Both the position numbers and the translations under genes were made by a program. A stretch of DNA of 64,000 nucleotides from Eudromia elegans (taxonomy: Eukaryota; Chordata; Aves; Tinamiformes; Tinamidae), in contig PTEX01000231.1 of NCBI GenBank assembly GCA_003342815.1, forward strand, positions 338,711 through 402,710, written 5' to 3'. The stretch's first letter is position 1; the number at the start of each line of letters is the position of its first letter. The notes beneath the pieces were generated by a model. That model searched no databases and had not been told where the DNA came from. It saw only the letters and a program-made list of their open reading frames with translations. Shown piece after piece: positions 58,801 to 64,000 of the stretch.

Positions 58801-61800
58801 CTCTCTGGGAAGGCAGCCGCCCAGGCTGCCTCCTCTGTCAGCCGATGCCAGCAGTTCCACCGCGCATTAGCTGTTAAAGGGCACCACGATGCCAAGGACA
58901 GCGAGATTTTTCAGAGCTGCTTCAGCTGAGTTCTCGCGTTGGGCACGAGGACCAGCAGCAAGGCCTTAAAAGGTCACCTAGCCAGAAAATCCAAGCAGAG
59001 GGAAGTCACAAACTGAGAGATTTTTTTTTTTTTCCTCTTTTCATTTGCAATAATCTCCGTCTGTTTAGCCTTGGTGTTGCAAACTGATTCGTTCCAGGTT
59101 TTTTCATTTGCTTTCATGAGAATGTTAGGATGATTCATTTTCTCGAGTTATGGCCAAAAAAGAAATTAAAAAAAAAAAATACTGAGGCATGTTAAGTGCA
59201 GGGACAAAGCAGCCCTCAATATTTAACTGTCAGTTGTCCCAGTAGTCCAACCCACAGTGGGAAATTGAACTGTATCGTATGTGAAAGGAAAATAGGAAAC
59301 TTCAGGCTGTAAAAATTGTCCTTAATCGTGTTTCTTTCAAGTTGAGCACCCTGCACATGCCTCAGAACTGCCGCAGCTCCCCTAGAAATAAAGGAGGACG
59401 TGCCTGGTAACTGCTGAGCCGAAACTGAGGCGAAACCACATGGGCTGAGCTGATAGTTGCTGCTCTTCTTGTCTCGCCCTCCCAGACGGCAGGAGCCCCT
59501 ACCACGCCGGTGCCCGTGCGTCGCAGCCGCTTCCTGCCGTGCCAGGGCCCTGCGGGAGAGTCATCCGCCCGGTCCAGCAAGTCGTCCCCAATTACTCCGG
59601 CCTCCGGGTCCCGCCACCCTGCTCCTCCCCTGCTCCTCCGCCTTTCCCGTAAGTTGGGCCCGTTGGAAGCTCCTAGATAACATTTTCAGAGGGTTTGCCC
59701 AGGAATTCTGAAGCTTTTGTAATACCTGGCTTGCTGGGGGATATGGGAAGTCCTGGCTTGTTTTATTTATTTGCTGTTTCACAGGCAGCAGGGGCCTGAC
59801 CTTACCCTGAGGAACTTAGCCGGTTACCTGATATGTTGTTGCAGCGCGCCCTGAAACGCGCGCCTTAGGAAAGATAGATGCTTAAAGGTTAAAGGGATGA
59901 GGGTTGCAAATAGCTCAGCTGAAACCTTAGAGCGGCCCTGCCTGGGAGCAGAGGTCAGCAGGGCGCTGCGCTCGCTCCCGGGCGAAGCCGCCGCGCGCGG
60001 CTCCCTTCCCGGCGCGGTGATTTCCTCCTCCCCCCTCCCACGGCACAGGGGGAAAGGGGGCAGAGCCCATCCTGCCCGTGGCCGGTGTGCCTCTGTTCCC
60101 TGGGATTGCTCACGTAGCAGCAGAGCACCCCACATCCCGCTCTTCTCAGCTCGGGCTTTTGGGCTGCTTTCCAAGGATTGGCTGGCCTCGTACCTGCTCC
60201 CTGATAAAAGCGGGTCGTTAACAGATGGGAGGCGTTGCCTGTGCAGGGCCCACCCCGCACTTGGCTGCCAAAAGTCAGCCTGAAGCTGCAGGTGTTCAGC
60301 ACATCTGAAAGGTGGCCCTTTCTATCGGAGTGCCAAAACATTTGCAAAGGGGATAAACTTAGAGGCATCTGTGTTTGAAAGTGCTCGCGCAAGTGACACA
60401 GCCCTGGCAGGAAAGGGAGGCAAGAGGCAGAACCAGCAACATAAGGGGGCAGCTGACAGCAACACTGCACTCCCCTGGCCCCCAAAATTTATGGGCTGTG
60501 ACAGAACAATAGCATTAAGGCAAGGCAGTAGCTGCAGCAGAGCTGGTTGTGCTGAGGAGTTGGTTTGAAGGCATAGAAATCCTGGGGAATCATTGGTATC
60601 TCTGGAGTTAGTAAAATTAAAAATAGGCCTCCTAATTTTTGACATTTGTTGCATCAGGTGACGTTGGGAAGATCTGTAAATGAACCACAGAGCAGTATGG
60701 GGCTGTTTGATGAGGTGTGTGTTGTTTTTCTTGGTATTTGCTCCTCTAAAAGACCTTCATAGTAACCAGGGCCTGTCCTGCGGCTGGGTTGTTGGTGTTT
60801 GCACACTGCTTCCAGGAACAGCAGTTCTATGCTGGTAATATTTGCCTATAGAGTATTTTGTAACAGAAAACATCTGTACCAAAATGAATAAACCAAATCT
60901 TAATGTGACAACAGAAAACATGCTGTGACCAGCCTGTCATCGTTCATTTAAGAAAGGCAAAGGAAAAAAGAGAGGGGGCCTGATTGACTAAATATCGCTG
61001 CTCTGTGGGGAAAAGCTCTCGGGGAAACCCAAGCCTTGGCCTGAGGTTCAGCCCGACAGATTCAGATCACACTCCATTGAAAAGTCTATATAAATTGCCC
61101 TTCTTATTGGCTCAAACTGTGAAGCCCAAGTAGGCTAGGAACACAACTGCTAAGCTTCCAAAAATCATCCTTTTCTCCATGTTTTTCTTGAAGGGAGAGA
61201 AGACACTATGCAGGGTTTCAGTAGGTCCAGGGTGTAGATCCCTACGAGTCAATCTCTATTGCTGGTTCAGGAATCAGAGTTTATCCTTTTGACAAAACTT
61301 GCAGGTTTTGTCCAAAACCAGAGACACTTCAAGCCGTGCCAGAGCACACATAGGGAGTTGTGAGTGTCCACATCCCATTTTCCTCTAGAAAATGTCTTCC
61401 CTCCTTGAACCATATCTCCTGTGTGGCCCAGGACATCCTGAGGGTTGTCGTGCCTCGAATAGCTGAGTTGCCACAAGGTGCCCTGTGGATGGTGGGAGCA
61501 GATGCCCAGGTGCGACCACATCCTTGGCACCGCGTTATTTGTCACTCAGAAAGGTCCTTCCCTTCTGCTAATTGCAAACTGAGCAGCTCTCAGCCCAGAG
61601 AGGCATTTGCTTCCTGTGGCTAATGCTGCTCTGCCAGAGCGTGCCTTCGGGTAGACTCTAGCCTGGGTCACCAGAGGCTCCGTGAGGGCTCCGTTCAAAA
61701 GGTGCTGCAGTAGCTAAAAATAAATGCCAGGCCAAGCATTTTTTCAAGAATTTTTCCTAGCTACTCCACAAATGAAGCTTTTAACATGCTCTGAAGCAGA

Positions 61801-63248
61801 AAAAAAGAAGAAAAAAAAATTTAGCTGAAAACAAGGGTGTTTAAGATCCTCACTTGCTTTTCTTCCTAGAAAGCAGTTGTACAACCAGCTGCGCAAGGGC
61901 GAGCTCTCCCCGCCGGCGTGCGCAGCCGATGCAGCCTGCTGCCGTCCCTCCGAGCACATTCCCTGTCCGGCTGCCGTCCCAAGGCCCCTCAGTAGCCCTG
62001 CGGCCAAGGGGACCCTGAAAACGAGCAACTTGCCCGAGGAGCTGCGTAAGTGGTTGGCAAATTGGTTCTCTGCAAGGCTCTGCAGAGCAGCCCCGGTTGG
62101 TGGGAAGGGGGAGAGCGGGAGCGCCCCGGCATCAAGGCACAAAGTCAGTGAGAAAAGAAAATGCAAAATGTCATCACGTCTGCGGGGTGTGGGTGCTTGT
62201 GTTTGGCAGAACAGAATTATTCCCTCGAATCCTGCAAAGATAATTGTCATTCATTGCTTGTTGTTTTCTTTACAAAAAGATAAATCCTTCTAGGATTGTT
62301 TTCTTGACTCCTTGCTAAACAATGTGTCCCTTTAAGGCAGGGAGCACTGAAGCTTACAGTAAAAGACTAATAACAAACACAGCCTGTGGGGAAAATGTTT
62401 CTGCCTGTCCCAAACCACATAAAAATGTCCAGCCTGGACCTCAGTTTGTCCTGGAGCTGGTCAGAGATGGTGGCTTTGGGCAGGGAGCACTGAGGGCAGC
62501 ACAAGCACTGCTGGTGGCACCAGCAAGGTGGGTTACCCTCTTCCTGCGAGGGGCAACAGCCTTTCTGAAACAGTCTCACCCTTCTGCTCAAGTGGGAAAC
62601 TAGAGGTTTGGAAAAGCTGTCTTTCTTTTTAAATGCTGTACTGGCTAGTGAGGGAGATATCTCCCCATCTCTCCTCTGGTTTCCATTTGCCCTTCACTCT
62701 TTTTTTTGTGCATCGCCTTTCAAAGTCCCACGCTGCAGTTTCCCTCCTGAAGAGTGAGTCGCGACACGTGAGCACACTGCGGAACATGCCCTGCCTTGTC
62801 AGTTAGCGTGGGCTATATGCAGGAATTACTGGATAAATTTGTGTGGTTTGTGAGAGTCACCCGGCCGGATTAGACGACCCTCACGTGGCTGCTTCTGACC
62901 TCTGAGTCTCTGATTCTTTAATGGGCATGAAACCTCCTTCCCCCGCGTGGGAGCTGCCGTGGACACCCTCATCCTGAGCTGCGCGCCCTGCGCTGGACGG
63001 GCTCTCCCGGGTACCATGCAGCCCCACAGCCACCCCGGAACAAGAGAGGAGACGTGGCCAGGGCAGCAGCCACTGAGGGGGAAAAGGGGAGCCAGGGCAG
63101 CCCCGCTCCTTGCCCTGCTTGTTTTAATGCCTCTCCTTCACCAGGACTCTCTCTCCTAGGCAAGGTCTTCATAACCTACTCCGTGGATACAGCCGTGGAG
63201 GTCATGAAATTTGTGAACTTCCTGCTTGTAAATGGATTTCAGACTGCT
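55815..63248 (+). CDS. TRAF3IP2: TRAF3IP2 (Act1/CIKS), 5' part of coding sequence, runs past window end
   Basis: Cytoplasmic adaptor that joins activated IL-17 receptors through a SEFIR-SEFIR contact and recruits TRAF6, and TRAF2/5 with mRNA regulators, to drive NF-kB and mRNA stabilisation. Five exons join with matching phases (G|GT, T|AC, CC|A, C|GC) and give 403 codons. The start is [19 protein letters not shown] at 55815, in good Kozak context (G at -3 and +4). Conserved landmarks recalled from human are SIPVEVDES, the TVDTG...[10 protein letters not shown]...PLPL block (178-202), PVQ-V--NY in exon 3, PAAVPRP, and [20 protein letters not shown] leading into SEFIR. The first ~370 residues are Pro/Ser-rich and look disordered, and align poorly between blocks. 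The rest of SEFIR and the C-terminus lie beyond the window; human protein is about 565-574 aa. Confidence 0.95.
56071..56835 (+). CDS. TRAF3IP2: TRAF3IP2 large exon encoding N-terminal disordered region
   Basis: The acceptor is CCGTATTTTTCAG ending at 56070 and the donor is CTAT|GTAAGT after 56835. The 765 nt cover residues 6-261. It opens with [11 protein letters not shown], matching the mammalian N-terminus. It then has low-conservation acidic and Ser-rich sequence (SPEESVTG at 102; a Ser-rich tract near 137-147), and finally a block strongly like human Act1: [42 protein letters not shown] fits the TRAF6 motif PxExx(aromatic/acidic). Confidence 0.95.
56836..59485 (+). other. TRAF3IP2: TRAF3IP2 intron after large exon
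   Basis: Contains the A20 tract at 58607-58626 and a few short A/T runs. No interspersed repeat family or further exon was recognised. Confidence 0.65.
58607..58626. repeat. Poly(A) tract in TRAF3IP2 intron
   Basis: Twenty consecutive A. No retroposon body was recognised upstream. Confidence 0.85.
59486..59648 (+). CDS. TRAF3IP2: TRAF3IP2 proline-rich exon
   Basis: The acceptor is CTCGCCCTCCCAG ending at 59485 and the donor is TTTCCC|GTAAGT after 59648. In the frame imposed by the preceding exon it reads [20 protein letters not shown], then [18 protein letters not shown] and [13 protein letters not shown]. Human Act1 at this place has SVRGLHPVQKVILNYPSP, so PVQ-V--NY anchors the match. Phases agree on both sides. 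The exon is unusually GC- and CpG-rich. Confidence 0.88.
59649..61869 (+). other. TRAF3IP2: TRAF3IP2 intron after proline-rich exon
   Basis: CpG-rich for its first ~400 nt (notably 59950-60030), then ordinary composition. No exon or repeat was recognised. Confidence 0.65.
61870..62045 (+). CDS. TRAF3IP2: TRAF3IP2 exon leading into SEFIR
   Basis: The acceptor is TTTTCTTCCTAG ending at 61869 and the donor is CTGC|GTAAGT after 62045. It encodes [20 protein letters not shown], then [20 protein letters not shown] and [19 protein letters not shown]. The segment from PAAVPRP to LPEELR is nearly identical to human Act1; the first half is not. It is Cys- and Pro-rich. Confidence 0.95.
62046..63159 (+). 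other. TRAF3IP2: TRAF3IP2 intron before the SEFIR exon
   Basis: Contains the probable CR1 remnant at 62861-62919. Otherwise nothing was recognised. Confidence 0.65.
62861..62919 (+). mobile_element. Probable old CR1 3' end remnant
   Basis: The segment with GGATTAGACGACCCTCACGTG and TTCTGACCTCTGAG followed by TCTCTGATTCTTT aligns by eye with the terminal ~55 bp of CR1 (GGTTGGACTAGATGA...TTCCAACCTC...GATTCT). It has many substitutions. It lies in the TRAF3IP2 intron before the SEFIR exon. Confidence 0.5.
63160..63248 (+). CDS. TRAF3IP2: TRAF3IP2 exon, start of SEFIR domain
   Basis: The acceptor is CTCTCTCCTAG ending at 63159 and the donor is GCT|GTAAGT after 63248. It encodes [20 protein letters not shown] and LLVNGFQTA, the first strand and helix of SEFIR (box 1, FITYS), close to human VFITYSMDTAMEVVKFVNF. 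It ends in phase 0. The following exon is outside the window. Confidence 0.95.
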
Positions 63249-64000
63249 GTAAGTATTCCTTCCCGGGAAAATGATTTCAACCAGGAGAGAAAAGAGACAC
63301 GCAGTCTATGAAGTATTTTTCTGTATTGCTGCACTGTAGATTAAATATAAAAGTGGAATGAACTGGGCTTTGGATGTAAAACTTGTAACTTACATGATTT
63401 GACTTTTTCATCTCCTCATGTTTTTTAAGTGCATTTTATATTTTGAAATGGGATTTAAGTGACCCTGGAAAATTCTATTTAGTGGCACCAGGTGCCAGAT
63501 GGGCAATAGTGTGAGTTTTTATGAGCTATTCCATTAATGGTGCTTCATATTTGATGTGCAGTATTAAAAAAGGTCAGTTTTCATGATCATCCTGTCCTAG
63601 CCTCTTTTCTGAGGTGCTGTTACATTGCTGGTTCCTCAGATATGAATACCTTTCTACTAAAGACCAAATGTAAAGTTCTAAAACCAGGGTATTTCACACA
63701 GCTTCATGAATCAGCCGATCTTGTAGTTTCATTTGGCTTATTACACTTTTTAAAAGGATTCCAAAATCCCTGAAAAGGTCTATGTCCTACTCTCCAATCC
63801 TGTAAGCTATCCAGGTTTCCATTTGACTTCCCATGAGTTTGCGTCGGCACAACCGCCTCTCCGAGGGAAGCAGCCACAGAGGCTCTAGGGCTCCGCACCC
63901 ATCTCCACCTTGATTCATATTTTCCTGTTTCAAGCGCACGTGTGATCTGACCCCTCCACCTTCATTCTCTGGCTTCAGTTCAGGAAAGCATTTAAGCAAG
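63249..64000 (+). other. TRAF3IP2: TRAF3IP2 intron running off the window
   Basis: Follows the donor after 63248. No further exon was identified; the next human-like SEFIR segment (beginning near DIFEDRIRG) is not present before 64000. Confidence 0.65.

Overview
This is vertebrate nuclear DNA, almost certainly from a bird. It shows long introns with GT-AG splice sites, CpG-rich islands and CR1 LINE 3' ends with the bird-type terminal ATTCTATG signature. The decoded FYN protein is nearly identical to avian and mammalian FYN and ends QPGDNL, as I recall chicken FYN does. The exact species cannot be fixed from the sequence alone.

Layout. Positions 1-3884 lie upstream of the first coding exon of FYN and hold a moderately CpG-rich stretch but no clear exon. 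FYN, a Src-family tyrosine kinase, occupies 3885-38722 on the + strand with its full coding sequence (537 codons in the brain form), including both alternative exons 7 (FynB 16282-16446, FynT 16923-17078). Its 3' UTR and downstream flank run from 38723 to roughly 41.6 kb. The interval 41.6-55.7 kb is intergenic. It is GC-rich in places, with strong CpG islands at about 43.1-44.3 kb and 47.0-49.3 kb; the second is the best candidate promoter of the next gene. The 5' two thirds of TRAF3IP2 (Act1/CIKS, the IL-17 receptor adaptor) follows on the + strand from 55744, with five exons visible. The gene leaves the window inside its SEFIR domain after the exon ending at 63248.

The FYN to TRAF3IP2 order and shared orientation match the human 6q21 neighbourhood, so this is a conserved syntenic block and not a horizontally acquired or accessory region. 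The two genes act in different immune signalling routes: FYN in antigen-receptor and neural signalling, Act1 in IL-17 receptor signalling. Nothing in the sequence shows that they are co-regulated.

Repeats are sparse. Three clear CR1 3' fragments (36316-36838 minus, 40892-41010 plus, 54442-55053 minus) and one old remnant near 62.86 kb were found, along with AT, GA, CCG and GGA simple repeats and long A/T runs. I saw no endogenous retrovirus, CRISPR, tRNA or rRNA. I did not find an undescribed multi-gene system. The most interesting leads are an inverted CR1 pair flanking the last FYN exon, the architecture of the FYN exon 7A/7B/8 switch, a possible divergent promoter for TRAF3IP2 and an antisense RNA, and apparent turnover of TRAF-binding motifs in avian Act1.
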